Of a stretch of DNA of 64,000 nt, positions 11,969 through 21,467 are shown in pieces. Positions within the stretch are counted from its first letter, which is position 1. Each line of letters starts with the position of its first letter. The position numbers were made by a program, and so were the translations under genes. Origin of the DNA: Onishia niordana (lineage in GTDB: Bacteria > Pseudomonadota > Gammaproteobacteria > Pseudomonadales > Halomonadaceae); contig NZ_SDSD01000003.1 of NCBI RefSeq assembly GCF_004798965.1, positions 419,454 through 483,453 on the forward strand, read 5' to 3'. The notes under the pieces are model-generated. The model was not told where the DNA came from. It searched no databases and saw nothing but the letters and a program-made list of their open reading frames with translations.

Positions 11969-13285
11969 ATGCTGCCCGAACCCTCGCGACGCAATACCAT
12001 CCTCAAGTTAGCGCTGCCGATCATTGCTGGCATGCTGTCGCAAAGTCTGCTCAATCTCATCGATGCTGCCCTTGTCGGTTCGCTCGGTGAAACAGCGCTT
12101 GCCGGTGTCGGTATTGGGGGTTATGCCATGTTCATGGTCACCGCCCTGGTGTTCGGCTTGTCCTCTGGCGTACAAGCGCAGACCGCCCGGCGTCATGGTG
12201 AGCAGAACTGGCACAACCGTACCGATGCCCTGTATGCCGGGCTGTTGATTGCCCTAGCGCTGGGCCTGCCGCTGACGCTGCTGTGTATGTGGCAGGCCCC
12301 TACACTGCTTGGATTGATCAATCCGGATCCGGGCGTCAGCAGCCAGGCAGTCGAGTACTTTCGCTGGCGCGTAGTCTCTCTGGTAGCGGTTGCCATGATC
12401 TTCTGCTTTCGCGGTTACTGGAATGGCGTTCAACAGACCGGTATTTATCTGCGCATCATCTTGATCACGCACGGGGTCAACATACTCACAAGCGTGGGGC
12501 TGATTTTTGGCTACGCGGGCCTGCCTACGCTCGGTGCCGCTGGAGCAGGCGCAGGAACCAGTCTCTCCTTGCTGCTCGGACTCATCCTATGGGCACTCTA
12601 CACGCATCGCCATGCAGCCCCTATCTTCGGCCATCCTGCTGGCACCTTGCTCACCACTCTGCGCCTGGCGACACCGCATTCCTTCCAGCAACTCTGGTTT
12701 GCAGGCGGCTATACGGTGCTGTTCTGGATTCTTGGTCAGCTGAACACGGCCAGTGTGGCGGTCGGTCATGTGCTGGTGAATCTCTCGTTGTTGCTGATCC
12801 TTCCCGGTGTCGGCCTAGGGGTAGCGGCAATGAGCCTGGTCGGCCAGGCGATGGGGCAACAGTCGAATCAGGACGCCCACCGCTGGGGCTGGGATGTGGT
12901 GCGCATCGCTTGGATGTGCCTGGCAGTACTCGCACTGCCGATGCTGATATTCCCCGATGCAGTGCTAGGTATCTTCCTGCGCGACCCCGCCCTGGTGGCA
13001 TTAGGACATCTACCGCTGCAGTTGACGGCACTGATGATCGTATTGGATGCCTGTGCGCTGGTACTGGGGCAGGCTTTGCTTGGCGCAGGTGCCAACCGCA
13101 CGGTGATGGTGATGACACTGACGATGCAGTGGCTGGTTTTTCTCCCTCTTGCCTGGTGGATCGGTGTGGGATTGGGTTACGGCTTGCTTGGCATCTGGTG
13201 GGTTCAACTTGGCTATCGCTGCCTAAACTCGCTGGGCTTTGCGCTGATTTGGCACCGTCGCCACTGGCAACGACTGGCGATATAA
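11969..13285 (+). CDS. MATE family efflux transporter
   Basis: 438-residue inner-membrane protein with twelve hydrophobic segments in two repeats of six. The N-terminal part PIIAGMLSQSLLNLIDAALV and the repeated pattern in the second half (FAGGYTVLFWILGQLNTASV) fit the MATE/NorM-DinF group, which exports drugs or cationic metabolites using sodium or protons. Substrate cannot be inferred. A sodium-driven member would suit a halophile, but this is speculation. It lies about 100 bp after metH, with GGAAG ahead of the ATG, and has no adjacent regulator. Confidence 0.85.
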   Translation: MLPEPSRRNTILKLALPIIAGMLSQSLLNLIDAALVGSLGETALAGVGIGGYAMFMVTALVFGLSSGVQAQTARRHGEQNWHNRTDALYAGLLIALALGLPLTLLCMWQAPTLLGLINPDPGVSSQAVEYFRWRVVSLVAVAMIFCFRGYWNGVQQTGIYLRIILITHGVNILTSVGLIFGYAGLPTLGAAGAGAGTSLSLLLGLILWALYTHRHAAPIFGHPAGTLLTTLRLATPHSFQQLWFAGGYTVLFWILGQLNTASVAVGHVLVNLSLLLILPGVGLGVAAMSLVGQAMGQQSNQDAHRWGWDVVRIAWMCLAVLALPMLIFPDAVLGIFLRDPALVALGHLPLQLTALMIVLDACALVLGQALLGAGANRTVMVMTLTMQWLVFLPLAWWIGVGLGYGLLGIWWVQLGYRCLNSLGFALIWHRRHWQRLAI

Positions 13286-13421
13286 CGATGACATGACACC
13301 ATGACAGGCCTTCTCCTTGTTACCATGACGCACAGCTAGGCAGGAGCAGACGCCAGAGTGGTTCCCACCAACCACAACCAATATGTGAATGGCTTACGCC
13401 TAATAACAAATCAATCAAAAA

Positions 13422-13445
13422 CTATGAACATTTATTCTTTCATAG
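13422..13445. promoter_or_regulatory. Inverted repeat in the cysI promoter region
   Basis: CTATGAA (13422-13428) and TTCATAG (13439-13445) form a perfect 7-bp inverted repeat with a 10-nt centre in an AT-rich stretch upstream of cysI. A LysR-type regulator such as CysB is the expected controller of this operon, so this could be part of its site. The assignment is inference. Confidence 0.35.
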
Positions 13446-13522
13446 AATATAAGGTTAGGAGTATGGTCGCCGGTAATAGGCACAACTCCTTCATCACGCC
13501 CTGACCAGCAGGACACGACTGA

Positions 13523-15175
13523 ATGTATCGGTACGACAACTACGACCAGACCCTCGTCGATGAGCGGGTCACCCAGTTCCGTGACCAGATGGACCGCTAC
13601 CTTGATGGCCGCCTGGGCGAAGAGGAATTCCGCCCGCTGCGCCTCCAGAACGGTCTCTATCTGCAGAAATATGCGCCGATGCTGCGTATCGCGATCCCCT
13701 ACGGCATGCTGTCAAGCGATCAGCTACGTCGCCTGGCGTCGATCGCACGGCGTTATGATCGGGAATACGGTCATTTCAGCACCCGTCAGAACTTGCAGCT
13801 CAACTGGCCGGCCGTCGAAACAGTTCCCGATATCCTCGCTGAACTGGCCGACGTTCAGATGCATGCGATCCAGACAAGTGGCAACTGTATTCGCAATACC
13901 ACCAGCGACCAGTTTGCGGGCATTGCCGCCGATGAAGTCGAAGACCCGCGCCCCTGGTGCGAGCTGATTCGCCAATGGTCGACGCTGCATCCCGAGTTCG
14001 CCTTCCTGCCCCGCAAGTTCAAGATCGCGGTCAGTGGTGCAAGCGCTGACCGGGCCGCTATTCAGGTTCACGACATTGGACTGCGCATGTGGCGTGATGC
14101 CGAAGGCGAAGTCCGTGTGCGCGTTCTGGCAGGCGGTGGCCTGGGTCGTACGCCGATGATCGGCGATGTCGTCTGTGATGACCTTCCCTGGAAGCATCTG
14201 CTGACCTACCTTGAGGCGTGCGTGCGCGTCTATAACCAGTTCGGTCGCCGCGATAACAAGTTCAAGGCTCGCATCAAGATTCTTGTTAAAGCATTGGGCA
14301 TTGAGGAATTCCGTCGTCGTGTCGATGCCGAATGGCAACACCTCAAGGATGGGCCACAGACCCTGACGCCCGCTGCCGTAGAGGCTGCCAAGTCTCACTT
14401 TCCGGAGCCCGAGCGTCGCCCGGTCAGCGAAGAAGCTATCGCGACCTATGAGCAAAGGCGCCAAGAAGATCGCGCCCTAGCGCGCTTCGTGACCAACAAC
14501 GTCACTGACCACAAAGTACCGGGGTACAAGGCCGTAACGCTGTCGCTCAAGCGTCGTGAATTGGCGCCCGGCGATGTGACGTCCGACCAGATGGACGCCG
14601 TGGCCGATCTCGCCGATCGCTTCAGCTTCGGAGAGGTTCGCGTGACTCACGAGCAAAACCTCGTGCTTTCCGACGTTCCCGTGGATCAACTGGAAGCCCT
14701 GTGGCAGGCGTTAGACGACCTGGGGATGGCCAACCCGACCGTTGGCACCCTCAACGACATCATCTGCTGCCCGGGTGGTGACTTCTGTGGCCTGGCCAAT
14801 GCCGTGTCGATTCCCATCGCTCAGGCACTTCAGGAGCGCTTCGAGGATCTGGACTTCCTGTACGACCTAGGACCACTGGATCTGAATATCTCCGGCTGCA
14901 TGAATGCCTGCGGCCACCACCATGTGGGCCACATCGGCATCCTGGGTGTCGACAAGAAAGGTGAGGAGTACTATCAAGTTTCGCTTGGCGGCAACTCCAC
15001 CGACGATGCCTCGCTCGGCAAGATCCTCGGGCCGTCCTTCAATCGCGAAGATGTTCCGGACGTCATCGACAAGGTACTCAAAGTATACGTCGAGACGCGT
15101 CACGACGATGAACGCTTTCTCGACACGTACCGTCGCATCGGGATCAAACCTTTCAAGGAGCGGGTCTATGCCTGA
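13523..15175 (+). CDS. cysI: Sulfite reductase hemoprotein subunit (nitrite/sulfite reductase)
   Basis: Reduces sulfite to sulfide with six electrons for cysteine synthesis. The 550-residue protein has the duplicated ferredoxin-like halves and the siroheme/4Fe-4S cysteines CCPGGDFC and SGCMNACGHHHVGHIG (about residues 415-475). Length and partner match the Pseudomonas-type CysI rather than the enteric CysJI complex. No CysJ flavoprotein is nearby, so the electron donor is probably a ferredoxin or another reductase. It overlaps the DUF934 gene by 8 bp. The upstream 237 bp are AT-rich and contain an inverted repeat. Confidence 0.93.
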   Translation: MYRYDNYDQTLVDERVTQFRDQMDRYLDGRLGEEEFRPLRLQNGLYLQKYAPMLRIAIPYGMLSSDQLRRLASIARRYDREYGHFSTRQNLQLNWPAVETVPDILAELADVQMHAIQTSGNCIRNTTSDQFAGIAADEVEDPRPWCELIRQWSTLHPEFAFLPRKFKIAVSGASADRAAIQVHDIGLRMWRDAEGEVRVRVLAGGGLGRTPMIGDVVCDDLPWKHLLTYLEACVRVYNQFGRRDNKFKARIKILVKALGIEEFRRRVDAEWQHLKDGPQTLTPAAVEAAKSHFPEPERRPVSEEAIATYEQRRQEDRALARFVTNNVTDHKVPGYKAVTLSLKRRELAPGDVTSDQMDAVADLADRFSFGEVRVTHEQNLVLSDVPVDQLEALWQALDDLGMANPTVGTLNDIICCPGGDFCGLANAVSIPIAQALQERFEDLDFLYDLGPLDLNISGCMNACGHHHVGHIGILGVDKKGEEYYQVSLGGNSTDDASLGKILGPSFNREDVPDVIDKVLKVYVETRHDDERFLDTYRRIGIKPFKERVYA

Positions 15176-15686
15176 TCAACAGCTAACGCTGGCCCAGACG
15201 CTGCTCAAGCTGGGCGAGCCGGAAACCGACACCTGGTCGCTTTCTCGGGACAGCGAGACACTGCCCCAAGCGCGCCCGGCGATCGTACCGCTTACGTTGT
15301 GGCTTGAGGCCAGTAAGGATGAAGGCCTAGCGCCCTGGCTGCCTAGTGATACAGAGCTTGATGGCGAGCTTGCTGAAACGTTGATGGCATCACCGCGGAT
15401 TGCCATCGATTTTCCCGCCTTTACGGATGGCCGTGGCTATACCCTCGCCCGACTACTGCGTGAACGCTACGGCTATCAGGGTGAGATCCGCGCCATCGGT
15501 GACGTATTGGTCGATCAGCTTTATTACATGAGCCGCTGTGGTTTCGATGCGCTGGCGTTGCGCGATGACCAGCGCCTGGATGACGCCCAGCGTGCCCTGG
15601 GGGCGTTCAGCGTAAGTTATCAGCCTGGTGTCGATACCCAGGAGGCGTTATTCGAGCGTCGTCTGCGCGAAGGCAACCAGTCCTAA
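15168..15686 (+). CDS. DUF934 protein, partner of sulfite reductase
   Basis: 172-residue cytoplasmic protein of the DUF934 family, found almost always directly after Pseudomonas-type cysI. The conserved core FPAFTDGRGYTLARLLRERY is followed by GEIRAIGDVLVDQLYYMSRC. The start at ATG 15168 lies inside the end of cysI, so translation is coupled. It probably takes part in sulfite reduction, but its biochemical activity is not known. A strong terminator follows at 15727. Confidence 0.88.
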   Translation: MPDQQLTLAQTLLKLGEPETDTWSLSRDSETLPQARPAIVPLTLWLEASKDEGLAPWLPSDTELDGELAETLMASPRIAIDFPAFTDGRGYTLARLLRERYGYQGEIRAIGDVLVDQLYYMSRCGFDALALRDDQRLDDAQRALGAFSVSYQPGVDTQEALFERRLREGNQS

Positions 15687-15726
15687 CACCGGTTTCACTC
15701 GTCTGGTGTTCGTCGACAGCCATTCT

Positions 15727-15768
15727 GCCAAGGCCCGTTTCAAACCGGGCCTTGGCGTTTTGCGTTTT
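15727..15768 (+). terminator. Rho-independent terminator of cysI-DUF934
   Basis: 11-bp perfect stem GCCAAGGCCCG (15727-15737) and CGGGCCTTGGC (15746-15756), then GTTTTGCGTTTT. It lies 40 bp after the DUF934 stop and also faces the 3' end of the convergent Smr gene. Confidence 0.9.
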
Positions 15769-15790
15769 ATGGCAATGGAAAGTGATCTTT

Positions 15791-16375
15791 TCATCCGCGC
15801 CGCTTCTGTTGACGCTCACGGTTGTTGGCTCTTGCGCGCTCTGACTTCCTCAACATGACCAGCGTGGCCCCGAGCCCCCCCTGAGACGCGGGTGCAGAGG
15901 CAAAGGCCTGCACTTCGTCAAACTGAGCCAGCCACTTGGCCAGGTAGGAACGCAGTATGTTGGCAGGGCTCTCATCCTCGCGCCCTCGCCCATGAACCAC
16001 CATCAAGGAACGTAACCCTTGCTCATGCGCATCCCGAATGAAGCCGAACAACTCGCGGCGACATTCCGACAAAGGACGACGCTGCAGATGCAAGTGAGCT
16101 TCGGGGGCATAACCACCATGACGAAGGCGCTCTACTACACCCAACTGAATGCCATCACGCCGATACTCTAGCGGATCATGAGACCCCACCAGTTCCACGA
16201 AGTCATCAGACAGAAAATTGCCCTGCTCATTTAACTGCTGTGCTGCATGGCGTCGAGCTTGCTGTGCCTCGTTCGGCCCCTTGCTTCGATGGCTCACATC
16301 CGCTCTATCCCTTCCCTTGGCAATAGGACGAACGTCTCCCATCTGACGTCGAAACTCACGATCCATCATGCTCAT
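15791..16375 (-). CDS. Smr domain protein (SmrA/YfcN-like endonuclease family)
   Basis: 194 residues. An N-terminal region with FRRQMGDVRPI is typical of the stand-alone Smr family. The C-terminal Smr domain (about 90-180) contains the LHLQ and HGRG motifs used in nucleic-acid nicking. Smr domains cleave branched or stalled-ribosome RNA or DNA; the substrate here is not known. I chose ATG 16375 because GGAGGT (16383-16388 on the minus strand) lies 7 nt upstream. The open frame extends further, but that sequence lacks family similarity. The C-terminus is strongly basic. Confidence 0.82.
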   Translation of the reverse strand: MSMMDREFRRQMGDVRPIAKGRDRADVSHRSKGPNEAQQARRHAAQQLNEQGNFLSDDFVELVGSHDPLEYRRDGIQLGVVERLRHGGYAPEAHLHLQRRPLSECRRELFGFIRDAHEQGLRSLMVVHGRGREDESPANILRSYLAKWLAQFDEVQAFASAPASQGGLGATLVMLRKSERARANNRERQQKRRG

Positions 16376-16499
16376 GCTGATCACCTCCGACACGGCGTGT
16401 AGAAACAGCTCGATGCCCTGACTAGCCTCCAAGAAGCATGCCATGCCAGGATGAGTACGCGAACCCCCTGACAACGTTAATCAAATAAAGGACACACCC

Positions 16500-16913
16500 A
16501 TGCGCGTCCTGCGATACGCTCTCGGCTCAACGATCGGCTTGATGATGATCGCTGCCGTTTACTTGTGGTGGGTCCTGCTGAGCCCTTTCGGGTATGAGCC
16601 CCCCGAGGATCTGGCGGCGATCCCGGATGGCGAGTCTCAAGTGTTCGTCTATGGCACCCTGACGCATGCCCCCGTTCGCTGGCTGGTCTATGGGCGGGCG
16701 GGAAGTCCCGATGCTGCCATCCTGCCGGGCTATCGCAAGCGGGAGCTGGATCTGGTTGCTGAACAGGGGCATCAAGTCGAAGGATTGGTACTCAATGTCA
16801 GCGAAGAAGAGCTTGCAGCGCTGGATCGTTACGAACGTCTTGGTTATCGCTATGAGCGAGTTCGGGTTCAGATAGCCGACGGGAGTAATGTGTGGGTATA
16901 CGTGCGTCTGTGA
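16500..16913 (+). CDS. Gamma-glutamylcyclotransferase-like (AIG2 family) membrane-anchored protein
   Basis: 137 residues. The N-terminal 28 residues form a hydrophobic anchor, followed by a GGCT/AIG2-like fold with the substrate-loop motif VFVYGTL (about 48-54) and the conserved LDRYE (about 108-112), whose glutamate is the usual catalytic acid. Family members release 5-oxoproline from gamma-glutamyl amines. The anchor suggests that the domain sits at, and perhaps outside, the inner membrane, which is uncommon. It appears to be transcribed alone. The exact substrate is unknown. Confidence 0.75.
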   Translation: MRVLRYALGSTIGLMMIAAVYLWWVLLSPFGYEPPEDLAAIPDGESQVFVYGTLTHAPVRWLVYGRAGSPDAAILPGYRKRELDLVAEQGHQVEGLVLNVSEEELAALDRYERLGYRYERVRVQIADGSNVWVYVRL

Positions 16914-17011
16914 GAACTTTTCTGTTTAACCAGCTTCCACTTCTATCAGCTTATTCATAGCTAGAGAAGATAACGGTATAAAACCATGCCTACCTATACT
17001 CCGTCTAATGG

Positions 17012-17040
17012 TTGTGGGGTATTTGGGGGCCGCCTACAAT
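17012..17040 (+). promoter_or_regulatory. Sigma-70-type promoter of the arsC-like gene
   Basis: TTGTGG (17012-17017) and TACAAT (17035-17040) are separated by exactly 17 bp. The match decides the gene start: a longer reading frame would overlap this promoter, so the GTG at 17083 is more likely. Confidence 0.6.
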
Positions 17041-17082
17041 ATCGGCAATTACTTTACTTGCTTTCACAAGGACCTCTGCGAC

Positions 17083-18084
<1,002 letters not shown>

Positions 18085-18085
<1 letters not shown>

Positions 18086-18489
18086 TGCGACAGTGGATGG
18101 AACGTATGGAGCGCGAACGAGGCCTGGACGCGCTGGTCGACAAGACTCGCCGACTGGTGCTCTACAGCTATATTTCCCTGATCGCCCTGCTAAGTTATGG
18201 CGGCCTGATCATTCATGACGTGCAGACCGATGGCTGGGGCCCCCTACTGGTGAGAATCGTCCCGCTGCTATTGTTTCTGCCATCGATTCTCATCAAGCGG
18301 GCCCGTGGCCATGCTTGGCTGTGCTTTGTCAGCCTGCTCTACTTCATGCAGGGCGTCATGTTCGCCACCCTACCCGGCCAGGGCCTTTTTGGCGTACTGA
18401 TTGCATTGGCCTCGCTGGCTCTTTTTGTTGGCAGTCTCGGTTATGCACGGTTTCGTAGCCGCCAACTGCGTCGACAATCTGAGCAATGA
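18085..18489 (+). CDS. DUF2069 inner-membrane protein
   Basis: 134-residue protein with about four hydrophobic helices (residues 24-45, 55-70, 77-95, 98-120), matching the DUF2069 family that commonly follows wrbA in gammaproteobacteria. The ATG at 18085 shares its A with the wrbA stop, and GAGGAGG (18074-18080) is a strong ribosome site inside wrbA. Function unknown. The 3' end overlaps azlC by 4 bp. Confidence 0.78.
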
Positions 18490-19211
18490 CGTCACACCAA
18501 GCTGATTCCTCTGTCGGAACTGATTGGCATTCTGCGGTAAAGGCCACCATGCCAGTCATGTTCGGCTATCTGCCGCTGGGAGCCGCTTTCGGCATCCTGG
18601 CGATGGATGTTGGCATTCCCTGGTGGGCAGCGCTAACCATGTCACTTGTGATTTACGCCGGGGCTGGGCAATTCCTGGCCGTAGCCTTGTTGGCCAATCA
18701 GGCCGGCCTCATGGAAGTCGCGGTGGCGACCCTGATGCTTAATTCTCGACACCTCTTCTATGGCTTGTCGCTATTAGGGGTCTTCAGCGGAGCAGGGTGG
18801 CGCAAGCCGTACCTTATCTTCGCACTGACCGATGAAACGTATTCACTCTTGACTTCGCATCGCGGCCCCGTGAAAAAAGATCATACGATGGCTATCAAGC
18901 TCAGCGCTTTGAACCAGTTGTGGTGGGTGCTAGGAACGCTTGCCGGCGTCATGATTGGAAGTCAGCTTGCCTTCGACACAACCGGCATTGAATTTGTGCT
19001 GACGGCCTTGTTCATCGTACTGACAATCGAACAAGCGCGACGCCTTCGCCGATGGATGCCCTTCATCGTTGCCATGGCTACAGCGCTAGCTGCCCTGGCA
19101 TTGCTGCCAGATCGACATATGTTACTGGGAGCCATTGCCGCTGCCAGCATGATCCTGCTGATCCAGTACCGGTTGGATATGAGAGCGCCTCAACAGGCGG
19201 ATGCTTCATGA
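18486..19211 (+). CDS. azlC: AzlC family branched-chain amino acid exporter, large subunit
   Basis: 241-residue inner-membrane protein. The conserved start FGYLPLGAAFGILAMD and NSRHLFYGLSLLGVF (around residues 80-95) identify AzlC, which with AzlD (or YgaZ with YgaH) exports valine and related amino acids. About six to seven helices are visible. It overlaps the preceding DUF2069 gene and the following azlD by 4 bp each, so the whole group is translationally coupled. No Lrp-type regulator is beside it. Confidence 0.88.
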   Translation: MTSHQADSSVGTDWHSAVKATMPVMFGYLPLGAAFGILAMDVGIPWWAALTMSLVIYAGAGQFLAVALLANQAGLMEVAVATLMLNSRHLFYGLSLLGVFSGAGWRKPYLIFALTDETYSLLTSHRGPVKKDHTMAIKLSALNQLWWVLGTLAGVMIGSQLAFDTTGIEFVLTALFIVLTIEQARRLRRWMPFIVAMATALAALALLPDRHMLLGAIAAASMILLIQYRLDMRAPQQADAS

Positions 19212-19555
19212 CAGAGGATCCACTTTTTCTGCTTGGTTTCATCGCCGTGTGCGCACTTGCCACCTTCGCGACACGCGTACTGCCCTTCATCGCCTTTTCG
19301 CGTCAGGCCGAACATCCGCTGGTCCTGCATCTCGGTCGTTACCTGCCACCAGCGGTGATGCTGATTCTGGTGACTTACGCGATGCGTGACTGGCGCCCTC
19401 TAAGCAATGGTGCAGTAAACCTTGGCGCTAATGGGTTAGCGATGCTGCTAGCAGCCCTGATTGTGGCCTTGCTGCAGTTGTGGCGGCATAACGCTCTGCT
19501 ATCGATTGTTACCGGTACCGTCAGCTATATGGCCATGATCCAGCTTTTTGACTAG
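19208..19555 (+). CDS. azlD: AzlD family branched-chain amino acid exporter, small subunit
   Basis: 115-residue membrane protein with about four helices. ATRVLPFIAF (residues 20-29) and LPPAVMLILVTYAMRDW are typical of AzlD/YgaH. It starts inside the azlC stop (ATGA). It forms the exporter with AzlC. The next gene, pdxH, is 90 bp further and probably has its own initiation. Confidence 0.87.
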   Translation: MTEDPLFLLGFIAVCALATFATRVLPFIAFSRQAEHPLVLHLGRYLPPAVMLILVTYAMRDWRPLSNGAVNLGANGLAMLLAALIVALLQLWRHNALLSIVTGTVSYMAMIQLFD

Positions 19556-19645
19556 GGACAATTCGTTTGTCAGCCAAGCACGACAACGGTTGAGCCTTTG
19601 CCGCGCAAGGGTGAAGATAGAGGAAATAGCGAGGGAGAGATTGCC

Positions 19646-20287
19646 ATGACAAGGAACATTGCCGATATTCGGCGCGACTACGAAGGCGGCAGTCTAAGCG
19701 AAGAGAATACGCCTGAAACACCCGATACACTCTTCGACGAGTGGCTGGCGCTAGCGCTCGAAAGCGAAGGCATAGATGGCAATGCCATGACACTTGCCAC
19801 CGTTGATAGCCAGTGCCGCCCCCATGCGCGCGTCGTACTACTCAAGGGATACGACCAGCGCGGCATGGTATTTTACACTAACTATCTAAGCCACAAGGGC
19901 AGCGAACTGGCGACTATTCCGCATGCAGCGCTGGTCTTCTGGTGGCCCTCCCTGAGCCGCCAGGTTCGCATTGAGGGCCGAGTGGAGCAGGTCACGGCGG
20001 AGGAGTCCGACCGGTATTTTGCCAGTCGGCCGCGAGAAAGCCAGCTTGGTACCTGGGTCGCCACGCAAAGCGTGGAAATCCCCAATCGTCAATGGATTGA
20101 GGATCGCCAGTCCCGTTTCGAGCAAGCCTATGCTGGGCAGGACATTCACCGCCCTGCACACTGGGGAGGCTATAGGCTCTTACCCGAAGTGATCGAGTTC
20201 TGGCAGGGTCAGCCGAGTCGACTACATGACCGTATTCGCTATCAGGTTCGTGATGGAGAATGGTTCAAGGTGCGCCTTGCCCCCTAA
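19646..20287 (+). CDS. pdxH: Pyridoxamine 5'-phosphate oxidase
   Basis: 213-residue FMN enzyme that oxidises pyridoxine or pyridoxamine phosphate to pyridoxal phosphate. FMN and substrate motifs are visible: RVVLLKGYDQRGMVFYTN (about residues 60-77), FWWPSLSRQVRIEGRVE and the C-terminal GEWFKVRLAP. ATG 19646 is chosen because GAGGGAGAG lies just upstream, and family members begin at this point. It is followed by a strong terminator. Confidence 0.94.
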   Translation: MTRNIADIRRDYEGGSLSEENTPETPDTLFDEWLALALESEGIDGNAMTLATVDSQCRPHARVVLLKGYDQRGMVFYTNYLSHKGSELATIPHAALVFWWPSLSRQVRIEGRVEQVTAEESDRYFASRPRESQLGTWVATQSVEIPNRQWIEDRQSRFEQAYAGQDIHRPAHWGGYRLLPEVIEFWQGQPSRLHDRIRYQVRDGEWFKVRLAP

Positions 20288-20363
20288 TGCCACCGCTCCC
20301 TACTTTCAGGGAGCTCTGTGTGGTATACGCCATGCTTTCCAGCACTTGTCTATTCGCAAGAAT

Positions 20364-20398
20364 ACGCCCCCGACCAATGTGGCCGGGGGCGTTGTTTT
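20364..20398 (+). terminator. Rho-independent terminator after pdxH
   Basis: CGCCCCCG (20365-20372) pairs with CGGGGGCG (20384-20391), extended by further pairs around the loop, then TTGTTTT. It also faces the end of the convergent proX gene. Confidence 0.82.
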
Positions 20399-20420
20399 CA
20401 GTGGAGCAGGTTAACCGACA

Positions 20421-21299
20421 TTACTGGTCAGATGGCAGCCACTCTTGAACCACATCTTGGTTCTCTGCAACCCACTGCTTGGCAACCTCATAGGGATCGC
20501 TGTCTTCTTTCTGGTTCATGAGCATGACTTCACCCATCAACTCAGGCGTCCACTCGAAGTTATCGAGGATCGCGTAAGCACCCGGCATGTCTTCTTTCAG
20601 GTCGTCCCGAACGATGGTGTGAATCTGCTCAGCACCACCATAGACATTTTTCGGGTCATCAAGATACTTGAGATCCCAGCGAGCGAACATCCAGTGCGGC
20701 GTCCAGCTGGTCACCACAATTTCTTCTTCATTCTGGATGGCACTGGCGAGAGCTGCTGTCATGGTCGCCCCACTACCACTGCGAAGATCAGTCTCGAGAT
20801 CATATTCCTCGATCACCTCTTCGGTGAGGCTCATCAAGCCGGCGCCCGGATCGATACCTACAATCTGACCATCGAGAGCTTCAGCATTGGCATCGATATC
20901 CGAGATGGTCTCCATGTCGCTGTAGGCAGGAACCACAAGCCCCAGTTTAGTGCCATCCAGATTCGGGCCCAGGTCCTCGACGCTATCTTTCACGCGGTCG
21001 AAGTAATCCGCGTGTGTGGTAGGGAGCCAGGCCGCCACGATGCCGTCTGCATCACCGTAGGATAGTGCCTGCCACATGGCAGCGGCCGAGAGTGATGACA
21101 TTTCAACGTCATAGCCCTGATCTTCCAATACGGCACGCACCACGTTGGTAGAAGCGACTTCCGAGGCCCACTCAACGTAGGCAAGAGTGACGGTACCCTT
21201 CTCTTGAGCTTGCGCCTGGCCGGCTGCGACAGCGGTCCCCGCTGCCAACATCATAGCGCCAAGGCGCACACCGCGTGACAGAGTCTTGATATCGAACAT
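20421..21299 (-). CDS. proX: Glycine betaine/proline ABC transporter, substrate-binding protein
   Basis: 292-residue periplasmic protein with a signal peptide (residues 1-31, cleavage after AQAQA). It is an OpuAC-type solute binder. Aromatic residues that would form the betaine cage are visible in AYVEWASE, AAAMWQALSYGDADGIVAAW and TSWTPHWMFARWDLKYLDDP. It is the last gene of the importer, separated from proW by 168 bp. That gap may allow separate, higher expression, as is common for binding proteins. It serves uptake of compatible solutes under salt stress. Confidence 0.88.
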   Translation of the reverse strand: MFDIKTLSRGVRLGAMMLAAGTAVAAGQAQAQEKGTVTLAYVEWASEVASTNVVRAVLEDQGYDVEMSSLSAAAMWQALSYGDADGIVAAWLPTTHADYFDRVKDSVEDLGPNLDGTKLGLVVPAYSDMETISDIDANAEALDGQIVGIDPGAGLMSLTEEVIEEYDLETDLRSGSGATMTAALASAIQNEEEIVVTSWTPHWMFARWDLKYLDDPKNVYGGAEQIHTIVRDDLKEDMPGAYAILDNFEWTPELMGEVMLMNQKEDSDPYEVAKQWVAENQDVVQEWLPSDQ

Positions 21300-21467
21300 C
21301 TTTCACCTCTTCGTTGCTTATTGGTATCTAGCAGGACATCAAACGCAGTACCTCATAAAACATGCATTCAGGTTGCGCCTGACCTTCGCATGACGCGAGC
21401 TGCCGTACGTCATGCTTCCGACATCCCATACTCGAAAGGAGGACGGGATGGCGAATCACGCAATGCA

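Noticed and set aside
12283..13296. Plus-strand frame of 337 codons overlapping the MATE gene
   Set aside because: It lies in another frame of a clear transporter, is rich in Arg, Ser, Cys and His without helices or motifs.
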